Under the pieces are notes generated by a model. That model did not search any database, was not told the DNA's origin, and worked only from the letters and a program-made list of their open reading frames with translations. A DNA stretch of 64,000 nucleotides from NCBI GenBank assembly GCA_018335335.1, contig JAGXKG010000002.1, positions 1-64,000 of the forward strand. Direction: 5' to 3'. Both the position numbers and the translations under genes were made by a program. Positions 51,711-59,692 of this stretch are shown here, in pieces. The stretch is from Candidatus Thorarchaeota archaeon. GTDB lineage: Archaea > Asgardarchaeota > Thorarchaeia > Thorarchaeales > Thorarchaeaceae. The stretch's first letter is position 1. Each line of letters opens with the position of its first letter.

Positions 51711-51899
51711 ATGAGCTCAAAATTCGAAGAAGTCATCTCTAAATACGAAAAGAAACTGAATAGTGTCCCAGGAAATTCGGTTCTTGAGTATTTAGCAGAG
51801 GGTGAGAGTTTCCTAATCGACACCTCAGATTGTTTGCTCCGTGTTACCAAACGCAATGGACGGGCTGAAGTAGCCATGGTTGAAATCCCTGTTCCGTGA
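51711..51899 (+). CDS. Small hypothetical protein
   Basis: 62 residues starting MSSKFEEVISKYEKKLNSV, then a beta-strand-like section (SFLIDTSDCLLRVTKRNG, AEVAMVEI). Helix followed by a three-stranded sheet suggests a small folded protein, perhaps DNA-binding or regulatory. No family recognised. A TATA box precedes it, and it lies between the two tRNA-Arg genes. Confidence 0.6.
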   Translation: MSSKFEEVISKYEKKLNSVPGNSVLEYLAEGESFLIDTSDCLLRVTKRNGRAEVAMVEIPVP

Positions 51900-51950
51900 T
51901 CACCTGCTTTCTCTTGCCAACTACCGATTTCATTCATTACCCAGCGAAGG

Positions 51951-51960
51951 GTCTATAAGA
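51951..51960 (+). promoter_or_regulatory. TATA box of tRNA-Arg(GCG)
   Basis: GTCTATAAGA lies about 26 bases before the mature tRNA start at 51982, an ideal archaeal position. Confidence 0.55.
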
Positions 51961-51981
51961 AACTCTAGGAGGATTCAGTTA

Positions 51982-52091
51982 GGGGCCGTAGTCTAGCCTG
52001 GACTTTCAGAGGACGACCTTCTGGAAGAGGCAGATAAGGCACCAGCCTGCGGAGTTGGTAATCCCCGGTTCGAATCCGGGCGGTCCCGCCA
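51982..52091 (+). tRNA. tRNA-Arg (anticodon GCG) with D-loop intron
   Basis: 110 bases; after removal of a 32-base intron it is 78 bases with CCA. Acceptor GGGGCCG/CGGTCCC, anticodon stem CCAGC/GTTGG with loop CTGCGGA (anticodon GCG, reads CGC/CGU), T arm CCCGG-TTCGAAT-CCGGG. It differs from the tRNA-Arg(CCG) at 51543 by only a few bases. The intron is in the D loop, a non-canonical archaeal position. Confidence 0.93.
52002..52033 (+). other. 32-base bulge-helix-bulge intron in the D loop of tRNA-Arg(GCG)
   Basis: Exon GCCT (51996-51999) pairs with intron AGGC (52028-52031) to make the 4-bp central helix. The 3-base bulges are GGA (52000-52002) and AGA (52032-52034). The intron folds into a 10-bp hairpin (CTTTCAGAGG with CCTTCTGGAAG). 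Cutting each bulge between its second and third base removes exactly 52002-52033 and restores the D loop seen in the neighbouring tRNA gene. Confidence 0.88.
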
Positions 52092-52292
52092 TATCTAATT
52101 CTCATCTTGTGCGCTATTACTTGATCGAAACTTGGCGATTTGATGGCTAATGGCGTTTGCGTTCTCAGGCTTTTAGCCAAACCCCCTCAAAGGTATCATC
52201 TATAGTCTTAAATCATCGTAGAAGGGGAAATACTAGAATCAACACGAAGACCGCTTTTCGAAGTAAGTAGGTTGTTTTCGGAGGTTTCAATC

Positions 52293-53408
52293 ATGCAGTT
52301 TACTCCCCAACGGCTAGAAAAAGTCCATCGTTCAATGAGGGCCGAAGAAATCGATGCTATCATTGTTACTCGAAAGCCTGATGTTCAATACCTTACTGGC
52401 TACCAACCTCCACAGCGTGACCTTCCTGTTGCATGCGTTGTCGTTGACGGCCATCAACCCCATTTGATTGTCTCTGAAACACAAAGAAAAGCATTATCCC
52501 TAGATTTGGTAATGGCAAAGGTTGTTACTTTTCCCGAAATTGGGTCCCCAGAATGGTTTTTAGCTCACAGTCCTCAAATGTGGAACTGCGCCATCGGAGA
52601 AATTCGAGATCTGGGTGCAGAAAGTGGCATGGTTGGCTTCCAACAAGATTGGGTCTCAGTATTGGAATTCGACGTTTTGAAAAAGTCTCTTCCTAAAGCT
52701 GGTTTCTGTGATTTTTCCAAGAACCTATGGCGGTTGCGCCAGACAAAAGACCCTTCTGAGATTGAATCTATCAAGGCCGCCACTAAGATAGCTGAGATTG
52801 GCTTGAGGACAGCATTAGAAATCGTAGTCCCTGGGAAGACAGAAGAAGAAGCTTCAGTTGAAATTGAAGCGGCAATACGAGGGTCCGGTGGGCAACAAGA
52901 AGGTATTCGGGCAGCTGTGTTGTCTGGACGGCACGGGAGTTTTCCTTTTGTTGAGCCTAGTGCAGAACGCATTGGTAATGATGAATTAGCTCTCATCGAC
53001 ATAACCGTAAGTCATGATGGCTATTTCGCAGAGATATCCCGAACACTACATACGGGAAGTCCGGATGCAAACGAAAAGTCGTTATTTGATAGTGTTCTAA
53101 AAGTATCACTCAATCTAGAGAAGCTAATGGCCCCCCACTTGCGGATTTCCAAGCTTGCAGCAAAATGCGTTGAGGAGATATTGAGTACTAAAAAGCGGAG
53201 GGTCTTAGGTTCGTCAATCGGTTTAGATTTGCGAGAACCACCCCAAATACAGTCGAATAGCACGTACTCCTTACGAGAAGGAATGGTTTTTTCGGCTCAT
53301 CCCACTTTTTATGATGAAGAGGTGGGAACTGCTAAAATAGCGGATATGCTCCTCATCACTGAGAATGGCTGTTCTCGTCTTACAGATATGACTCGGGAGA
53401 CATTATGA
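52293..53408 (+). CDS. M24 (Xaa-Pro aminopeptidase)-fold protein lacking its metal site
   Basis: 371 residues. ATG 52293 has an excellent GGAGGT site. N-terminal creatinase-like domain, then the pita-bread fold with LALIDITVSHDGYFAEISRT (about 232-250), RVLGSSIGLDLREPP, GMVFSAHPTFY and AKIADMLLITENG. In active M24 enzymes the ligands are D, D, H, E, E. Here they read Asp236, Glu247, Ser (GSSIG), His (AHPTFY) and Ala (KIAD), so at most one canonical ligand remains. It is probably an inactive, binding-only homologue. Convergent with the gamma-CA-like gene; the stops abut. Confidence 0.82.
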   Translation: MQFTPQRLEKVHRSMRAEEIDAIIVTRKPDVQYLTGYQPPQRDLPVACVVVDGHQPHLIVSETQRKALSLDLVMAKVVTFPEIGSPEWFLAHSPQMWNCAIGEIRDLGAESGMVGFQQDWVSVLEFDVLKKSLPKAGFCDFSKNLWRLRQTKDPSEIESIKAATKIAEIGLRTALEIVVPGKTEEEASVEIEAAIRGSGGQQEGIRAAVLSGRHGSFPFVEPSAERIGNDELALIDITVSHDGYFAEISRTLHTGSPDANEKSLFDSVLKVSLNLEKLMAPHLRISKLAAKCVEEILSTKKRRVLGSSIGLDLREPPQIQSNSTYSLREGMVFSAHPTFYDEEVGTAKIADMLLITENGCSRLTDMTRETL

Positions 53409-53933
53409 CTATGGCTGAAACTGCCATTTACGAAGTTTCTGGAATACTTGGCTTATGACTTCTGCGTTGGCCTTTTGACGTTGTACTTCTTTCCGTGATA
53501 GTTCTCGTATTTGACTAGCTGGTGAACCAGAATTAAGACTTCTTGGCGGAATAACAACATTTTCAGGTACTATGGAACCTGGCACAAGTTTTACTCCTTC
53601 TCCTAAGGTTGCACCGTCAAAGACCACACATGCATCTCCGATATCAAGCGAATCGCCTAGATATACACCATGTAAGACCGAGCTAGATCCAATTACTGTA
53701 TGACTCCCGATCATGGCTGGGTTGTCTTCGTTATGTGCATGGATAACAACACTATCTTGTATACACGAGTTCTTTTCAATACTAACTGAAGCGCGATCTC
53801 CGCGGATTACAGCTCCGGGCCAAATACTCACACCTTCACCAATCGTGACATCACCTACGATGGTTGCTTGTGTGCTAATATAGGCTTCTGGATCAATATC
53901 CGGCTTTGTATCTCCAAAGGGCAGTATCGGCAA
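53409..53933 (-). CDS. Gamma-carbonic-anhydrase-like left-handed beta-helix protein
   Basis: 174 residues. Hexapeptide repeats (TIVGDVTIGEGVSIWPGAVI, DIGDACVVFDGATLGEGV) form a trimeric beta helix with a C-terminal helix. Of the three zinc His of gamma carbonic anhydrases, His in VVIHAH and His in SVLHGV are kept, while the third, normally in IGHGA, is Ser (VIGSSS). Carbonic anhydrase activity is uncertain; it may be an assembly or acyl-binding relative. Start ATG 53933. Confidence 0.85.
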   Translation of the reverse strand: MPILPFGDTKPDIDPEAYISTQATIVGDVTIGEGVSIWPGAVIRGDRASVSIEKNSCIQDSVVIHAHNEDNPAMIGSHTVIGSSSVLHGVYLGDSLDIGDACVVFDGATLGEGVKLVPGSIVPENVVIPPRSLNSGSPASQIRELSRKEVQRQKANAEVISQVFQKLRKWQFQP

Positions 53934-54015
53934 TATTCATACCCCTACAAGGTGATTGTTCTGGGAATGGGCCTTATATCTAATAAACCCATAACCTATG
54001 AACCCGAATATAGGT

Positions 54016-54372
54016 CTATTCTAAAAGCGCATCTATTACCTGTTGATACTGTTCTGCCGGGCGTAATCCAATAAGTCGGTCCGTTTTTCCTCCTCTATGA
54101 GGATCTTCGTAAGTTGCTAACTCGCCATCCTTGTAGACAAGGACACAGGGAATCGCGGTAAGGTTGTTCTCCAAAGCAAATTGCCTGTGTTCATCAGTAT
54201 TGACTTTGAAGAACTTCACCGCTGAATTATCCGAGTACTTCTCTTCTAACTCTTCGAGAATGGGACCCAAAGCTTTGCATGGGCCACACCACGGCGCCCA
54301 GCAATCGACAAGGACAATCCCGGCGTTCTTCTTGGCCTGCTCAACTTCTTCTGGGGTTACATCGCTGACCAA
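54016..54372 (-). CDS. trx: Thioredoxin
   Basis: 118 residues with the WCGPC active site (CWAPWCGPCKALGP), the cis-Pro in AIPCVLVYKDG and the usual fold. It reduces protein disulfides, or takes part in redox relay with the tandem thioredoxin upstream on the same strand. An extra Cys follows the cis-Pro (IPC). Start ATG 54372, 64 bases from the preceding gene. Confidence 0.93.
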   Translation of the reverse strand: MVSDVTPEEVEQAKKNAGIVLVDCWAPWCGPCKALGPILEELEEKYSDNSAVKFFKVNTDEHRQFALENNLTAIPCVLVYKDGELATYEDPHRGGKTDRLIGLRPAEQYQQVIDALLE

Positions 54373-54436
54373 TTCATTTTCTCCTTTGAGAGCTACAGAT
54401 TTCTGTCCTTAATCAAGGTTGTTAATTATCCATTCT

Positions 54437-54796
54437 TCAAGATGCTTCGCCGAGCAATTCATTAGCTATAGTATCATAGACTTCCATTGGCATTACGCCA
54501 ACCAGTCTATCCATTTTGTTGCCATTACCATCGTCAAATACAACGCGTTGTCCGTTAGCATACACTAGTACACTGGGCACGCCGGTGATTTGGTTCTTGG
54601 TGCTGAATTCGCGATTTTTGTCGACGTCCAGCTTCACCACTCGCAGCCCTTTGTTATTGTATTTCTCATGAATTTCCTCAAGCATAGGACCAAGTGTTCT
54701 GCATGGTTGACACCAGACAGCGTGGCAGTCAACGAATACAACTTGATTGTTTTCAACTATTTCTGGAATTTGATTTGCATTGATGTCTTCGACCAT
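54437..54796 (-). CDS. trx: Thioredoxin with WCQPC active site
   Basis: 119 residues. Active site WCQPC (Gln in place of Gly) and cis-Pro in GVPSVLVYANG. The altered dipeptide should shift the redox potential relative to the WCGPC protein. ATG 54796 with TATA-like TTTATAAAC near 54832. It is the first of the two tandem thioredoxin genes. Confidence 0.92.
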   Translation of the reverse strand: MVEDINANQIPEIVENNQVVFVDCHAVWCQPCRTLGPMLEEIHEKYNNKGLRVVKLDVDKNREFSTKNQITGVPSVLVYANGQRVVFDDGNGNKMDRLVGVMPMEVYDTIANELLGEAS

Positions 54797-54873
54797 TGTC
54801 TATATCTCGGTTGTGAAATTTAGCTGCACAACCGTTTATAAACTTCCGCAAGCGGCAAAAAAACACGCCATTT

Positions 54874-55065
54874 CTATGTCTTCTTTCCAATAGAATTCGA
54901 AAAGAAAAATGGGATCCCTTCTCCTGGTTCACTCTCAACCCACATTTCATCATTGTGACCTTCGATGATTTTTTTTTGCGATTGTAAGCCCAAGCCCAGT
55001 AGTTTTCTCATCTGCAGCTATGTCTATTGTAGAGCCTACTGCCAAAATTTGATAAGCGGCTTGAT
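54874..55065 (-). pseudogene. Decayed histidine kinase C-terminal fragment
   Basis: Minus-strand translation gives AADEKTTGLGLTIAKK, then, after a frameshift, IIEGHNDEMWVESEPGEGIP and FFFSNSIGKKT ending at a stop. This is the G-box end of a GHKL ATPase domain. The frame breaks at a run of nine A; eight would restore it. The kinase's N-terminal part, dimerisation domain and N box are missing. The other parts of 54797-55096 hold only promoter-like sequence. Confidence 0.7.
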
Positions 55066-55096
55066 TCAGCCTTTTCTAGAGGTTTCGTAGAGTTCA

Positions 55097-57724
55097 ATGC
55101 CTGTACTCCACTGTCTCAAATGCGGCTCGAAGCTGAATATTAGTCAAAAAGGGCGTATTTGGACGGTTCGTTGTAGCCATTGCGATGCAGAGCTGAAGCG
55201 GAAAGGTGGTGACCTCTTTGACGCATATGAGGCATACTCAGAGGCCATAAAGAGTGGCAAAATAGGTGGTTCCACACCAAAACGGAAGACGTGGAAGAGA
55301 AAATCTCGCTCCCGCTCTTCTCGGCGGAGAAAGAAGACTGGTAAGGAGCGAGTACAGTCTCTTGAGGAAGTTCAGAAGCTGATCAAGGAAGGTGGGGCCG
55401 AGATTGATGAACTGCCCCGGGGGCTAGAAGACCTTGCCCGTCGTGGACATGACTATCTAGTAACTTATCGACACATGGACGAAACAGATGCTGAATATGG
55501 ATGCTATATTAAGGATATCAAATTACCATCACGCCTCAAGGAGCTCTTGCGAAAAAGAGGGATAGAACGGCTCTATAAATTCCAAGAACTCTGCTACAAT
55601 CTCATCATGGATGGACATGATGTTGTTATCTCTGCCCCTACTGCGCAGGGCAAAACGGAAGGCTTCATTCTTCCCATTATGAAGAAGCTCCTAATCAACA
55701 TCCGTGATGCTGTCATGAATCCTGGTGTGAGAACACTACTTGTTTATCCTACGAAAGCCCTCGCAAGAGATCAATACGAGAAAATATCGGCCATGTGTGA
55801 TGCATCCGGTTTATCGGCGGCTATTTTTGATGGTGATGTCTCACAACATAAGCGAAGGAAAATATACTCCAATCCCCCGGACATTATGCTGACAAACCCA
55901 GATATACTTCATTACCACTTGGGATGGAAACGGTCTAGATTAGTACCACTCCTGGAGACTGTTGATTTTGTCGTGCTTGATGAAATCCACCTATACTCTG
56001 GCTCAATGGGTGCGAACCTCTTCTACATCCTGAAGCGACTTGCACTTACCTGCGGAGATTTCCAGAAGATTGGTGCATCTGCAACAATCGCAAATCCCAA
56101 AGAGTTTGCTGAACTCATATTCGATACAAATGTCAAGCTTGTTGCATCAGAGAGTGCCAAACGCGGCCCGATACATTTCATGATGTATTATCCCGGGGAA
56201 CGAAGCAAATACAGCATGATTGTTGATATTGTTGACAAGCTCCAGCAAGGTGATTTCAAGACGCTTGTATTTGGCAACACGCATACTGAAGCCGAGCTTC
56301 TCAATATGCTCATCAACGATAGCGGACACAAGTCGATGGTTCATAGAGCAGGCTTGTCGAAGAAATACCGAAATGATGTCGAGGAGGATTTCAAATCTGG
56401 CGACCTTCCGATTATCGTGTCAACTCCAACGCTTGAACTTGGGGTAGATATTGGGGACCTTGATTCCGTTGTTAGCATGATTACATCAATTACGAGATTG
56501 ACTCAAAGAATCGGGCGGGCCGGGAGAAAAGGTCAAGAGAGTGTTGCAGTTCTGGCTCTTCGTGATAATGATCCAATTTCCTCGTTCTATAGACATCAGC
56601 CTGAGAAGTACTTTGCTGATATTGATGCAGCCTATATGGAGCCAGAAAATGAGGTCGTAGGCTATTTCCAGCTCATTGCTGCAGCTATGAGCGGCAAATT
56701 GAATGTTTCACATTTTCCTGGACAGGAGGATATACTCGATGAGTTGGAGCAGGAAGGCATTCTTTCTGTGATTGAGAATGGTGAAGTACGAGTTGCTGAT
56801 TATGAGCGAGCGAGAAAGGAATGGAGGGGGTATAGCATACGCGGAATTGGCGATACAGTCCAGATCAAGTCTGGAAGGAAAACTATTGGCCGTCGTTCAA
56901 TGCCAATGGCAGCACAAGAACTGCATCCAGGATCCATATACTTGCATGGGGGAGATAACTACAAGTCGGTGGAATTCCGTTACACCTCGGGTTTGGGCAG
57001 AGCCAGAGTAGTACAAATTGACGAGAAGAACGTCTACACTAAGCCATTGTATGTTACAATGCCCCGGATTGTCGAAATAAACGAGCATCAAGACTTGCTT
57101 GGAATGGATGTAGTGTACTGCGATCTCAAAATGAAACAAACAGTGGATGGCTATGTAAAGAAAGAAACTGGAAGTGGTGACATTATCGATGTGACCCAGT
57201 TACAAGATCCCTTGGTTTACACTTACAAGACGAAGGGCTTTGCTTTTACGGCACCAGAACCTGATATCGCAGTAGACAAGTACCTATCCGGGGAGTTTCG
57301 AAATGCTGAGGGCCCCAAAATGGGACCGGCAGACCTTTACGGTGGAGCTTTCCATGCATTGGAACATGTAGTGATAGAATCAAGCGATATGTTGACTGGC
57401 GGCAGTACAAGGGAGATTGGTGGCGTATCCATGGGTGATAGTGGCATCATATTCGTCTATGATGGTTGCCCGGGAGGGAATGGTGCCTCTAAGCTGTTGT
57501 TTACAAGACTTCAAGAGGCCTTAAAGCGGTCTGAAACCATCTTGAACAAGTGTGATTGTGATACTATCGATGGATGTCCCCTCTGTACGTACTCTTATCA
57601 ATGCGGTAACAATAACAGTCCACTATTCAAACAGGGGGCTTTGGAAAGCGTCCGGCAGGTACTTGCCGGAACCAATACACAAGTGGATACCGAGGGCTAT
57701 CGTGGATACGAACCCTTGGTCTAA
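55097..57724 (+). CDS. DEAD/DEAH superfamily 2 helicase with N-terminal zinc ribbon and MZB/DUF1998 end (MrfA-like)
   Basis: 875 residues. N-terminal zinc ribbon (CLKCGS, CSHCDAEL), a basic linker (KRKTWKRKSRSRSSRRRKK), then SF2 motifs: APTAQGKTEG (about 180), LLVYPTKALARDQYE, DEIHLYSG (about 295), GASATIANP, STPTLELGVDIGD and QRIGRAGRKGQ (about 470). The C-terminal region has the Cys cluster CDCDTIDGCPLC and CGNNN, as in YprA/MrfA and Hrq1. Those proteins unwind DNA 3'-5' in repair. ATG 55097. It lies 19 bases upstream of arcS. Confidence 0.92.
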   Translation: MPVLHCLKCGSKLNISQKGRIWTVRCSHCDAELKRKGGDLFDAYEAYSEAIKSGKIGGSTPKRKTWKRKSRSRSSRRRKKTGKERVQSLEEVQKLIKEGGAEIDELPRGLEDLARRGHDYLVTYRHMDETDAEYGCYIKDIKLPSRLKELLRKRGIERLYKFQELCYNLIMDGHDVVISAPTAQGKTEGFILPIMKKLLINIRDAVMNPGVRTLLVYPTKALARDQYEKISAMCDASGLSAAIFDGDVSQHKRRKIYSNPPDIMLTNPDILHYHLGWKRSRLVPLLETVDFVVLDEIHLYSGSMGANLFYILKRLALTCGDFQKIGASATIANPKEFAELIFDTNVKLVASESAKRGPIHFMMYYPGERSKYSMIVDIVDKLQQGDFKTLVFGNTHTEAELLNMLINDSGHKSMVHRAGLSKKYRNDVEEDFKSGDLPIIVSTPTLELGVDIGDLDSVVSMITSITRLTQRIGRAGRKGQESVAVLALRDNDPISSFYRHQPEKYFADIDAAYMEPENEVVGYFQLIAAAMSGKLNVSHFPGQEDILDELEQEGILSVIENGEVRVADYERARKEWRGYSIRGIGDTVQIKSGRKTIGRRSMPMAAQELHPGSIYLHGGDNYKSVEFRYTSGLGRARVVQIDEKNVYTKPLYVTMPRIVEINEHQDLLGMDVVYCDLKMKQTVDGYVKKETGSGDIIDVTQLQDPLVYTYKTKGFAFTAPEPDIAVDKYLSGEFRNAEGPKMGPADLYGGAFHALEHVVIESSDMLTGGSTREIGGVSMGDSGIIFVYDGCPGGNGASKLLFTRLQEALKRSETILNKCDCDTIDGCPLCTYSYQCGNNNSPLFKQGALESVRQVLAGTNTQVDTEGYRGYEPLV

Positions 57725-57743
57725 TTAATTGGAGGCTAGAGAC

Positions 57744-59687
57744 GTGAACAAGTTCCTTGTAGGCGAAGGCCATGATGGGCCCGCCAGAATTGGCGAATTC
57801 CAAGCTGGAAAGACCCGTGTTGAACTTCCAGCGCTTCTTGCTTCCAGAAGGAGTAAGATACGCGGTTTCCACCATGTTAGTTATTCGGAAGAAAATGTGA
57901 AATCTTTGGATTCAGGGATTCTATCATTACCGTTTCACAAAGAAATCGATATGAAGTCTCTCGAAGAACACGAAAATATGATCTTGCTTCCCTCTGTGCC
58001 ATACTCATCCGATTCAATTTCTGGTATGGCTCAATCTCTGCTAGAGCGTCAAAGAGCTTTGGCAACGGAATGGGGCAGAAAAATCGACCCGAGCCGTCTA
58101 GTTCTTCGAATACCTGCGGATGCGAGCACTAGTGACCTCTTGACTGTAGTTGAGGATCTTCATGAAGAAGGTATACGGTCTGCAGCATTTCTATTCAATG
58201 GGAATCTCGGTCCGAGGGATTTCAATGCGCTGCGATTTAGGGCTGAAATGCCTTCTTGCTGGCTCACAATTGCTCTTGGAAAAATTCAACCTTGGCTAGT
58301 ACCTCTTCTATATTACTTCGGAATAGACGCCTTCGATGTTGAGTATGCACATCTAGCCGCACTTCAAAAAACCCGGCTCTGGCAAATGGAATCCGAAAAA
58401 ATCGAAGAACATATTCCCTTGCGATTCTGTCCATGTGATGCGTGCACAGGAATTGCAGATTTTGATAACATAAGTGGCTCACAGCTTGAGGACGCGCTTC
58501 TGAGACACAATCTCAATACATACCGGAAGATTAAATCAAGGGCTGTTGATGCACTTCACAGAGAGAAGCTCAGGTGGCTTGTCGAGTCTTTTACGCACTC
58601 AAGTCCTGCTTATGCAGCTACGCTTAGACGGGCCAACAAAAAACTCTACAACTATCTCGAAGAGTTTACCCCGACTGCGGGGGATGCGACGCTGAATCTA
58701 ATTGGTTCAGAATCGTATTACGCTCCCACAGTCCAACGTTTCAGGGAGTTTATCATTTCACGCTATTTCCCACCAGACGGAAAACAATTGGTGCTCCTAT
58801 TGCCTTGTTCTGCTAGGAAGCCTTATTCGGAGTCTAGATCTCACAGAAGGTTTGAGCGAGCCATACAAGCAGGTTTGGGAAGGAATAGAGGAGCACTTTC
58901 TGAAATCATTCTAACGTCTCCTTTAGGTGTTATCCCTCGTGAGCTTGAACGAGCATATCCTGTTGCAGAGTATGATATTCCTGTGACAGGTGACTGGGAC
59001 CAAGAAGAGCTCGATATTGCTGCAGATGCGCTTACTGCGACTCTTGAGAAATATAACGATTCAGTCGTTGTAGTTGCACATGTCTCTGGAGGATATGCTG
59101 ATGCAGTGAAAGCGGCTGAGTCTAAGATTTCGCAGAGCATAATTTACTCCATTTCCGATGCACACCCCACAGGACAGGATTCTCTCACGGCCCTGAGTGA
59201 GACTCTACGTGACATGCAAGAGGTTCTGAATATCAAGTCTCGTGAACCAACCAAGTTCAGAGATACTCTTCGTGCGACTGCTGATTACCAATTTGGGGCT
59301 GATGCTGGAGAAGTACTCATCCCTGAGGATGCTGATTTTCGGGGGAGGTTGTATCGTACAGTTGTTTGTGAAGTAGACGGCGAGCAGGTTTGTACCTTTG
59401 TTGGTTCAAATGGCTCCCTCTCCTTAACTAATGCTGGTGGAAGGAGACTTTCGGAACTGGATGCTTACTGGGTTAGAACTGGCTTTGATGGTTCCAAGTT
59501 GCGAGGAAGCTCGCTTTTTGCTATTGGCATTGAAGAAGCTGATAACGCAATCCGGCCAGGGGATGAAGTTATAGTTCTTGACCCAGATCAACGAGTCATC
59601 GCTGTCGGAAAAAGCGAGATGTCAGGTCGTGAGATGTGCGAATTTGAAAATGGGTTGGCGGTGCATTTGAGACACAAGAGAGGCTAA
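57744..59687 (+). CDS. arcS: Archaeosine synthase ArcS
   Basis: 647 residues. GTG 57744 is chosen because a GGAGG lies at 57731-57735; the TTG at 57729 overlaps it. N-terminal TGT-like barrel (about 1-260) with FCPCDACTG, then the ArcS-specific motif PCSARKPYSESRSH (about 354; PC-x3-KPY-x2-S-x2-H), and a C-terminal PUA domain (about 555-640). It adds lysine to preQ0 at position 15 of tRNA, which RaSEA, encoded next, then converts to archaeosine. The two genes are 5 bases apart. Confidence 0.95.
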   Translation: MNKFLVGEGHDGPARIGEFQAGKTRVELPALLASRRSKIRGFHHVSYSEENVKSLDSGILSLPFHKEIDMKSLEEHENMILLPSVPYSSDSISGMAQSLLERQRALATEWGRKIDPSRLVLRIPADASTSDLLTVVEDLHEEGIRSAAFLFNGNLGPRDFNALRFRAEMPSCWLTIALGKIQPWLVPLLYYFGIDAFDVEYAHLAALQKTRLWQMESEKIEEHIPLRFCPCDACTGIADFDNISGSQLEDALLRHNLNTYRKIKSRAVDALHREKLRWLVESFTHSSPAYAATLRRANKKLYNYLEEFTPTAGDATLNLIGSESYYAPTVQRFREFIISRYFPPDGKQLVLLLPCSARKPYSESRSHRRFERAIQAGLGRNRGALSEIILTSPLGVIPRELERAYPVAEYDIPVTGDWDQEELDIAADALTATLEKYNDSVVVVAHVSGGYADAVKAAESKISQSIIYSISDAHPTGQDSLTALSETLRDMQEVLNIKSREPTKFRDTLRATADYQFGADAGEVLIPEDADFRGRLYRTVVCEVDGEQVCTFVGSNGSLSLTNAGGRRLSELDAYWVRTGFDGSKLRGSSLFAIGIEEADNAIRPGDEVIVLDPDQRVIAVGKSEMSGREMCEFENGLAVHLRHKRG

Positions 59688-59692
59688 GAATA

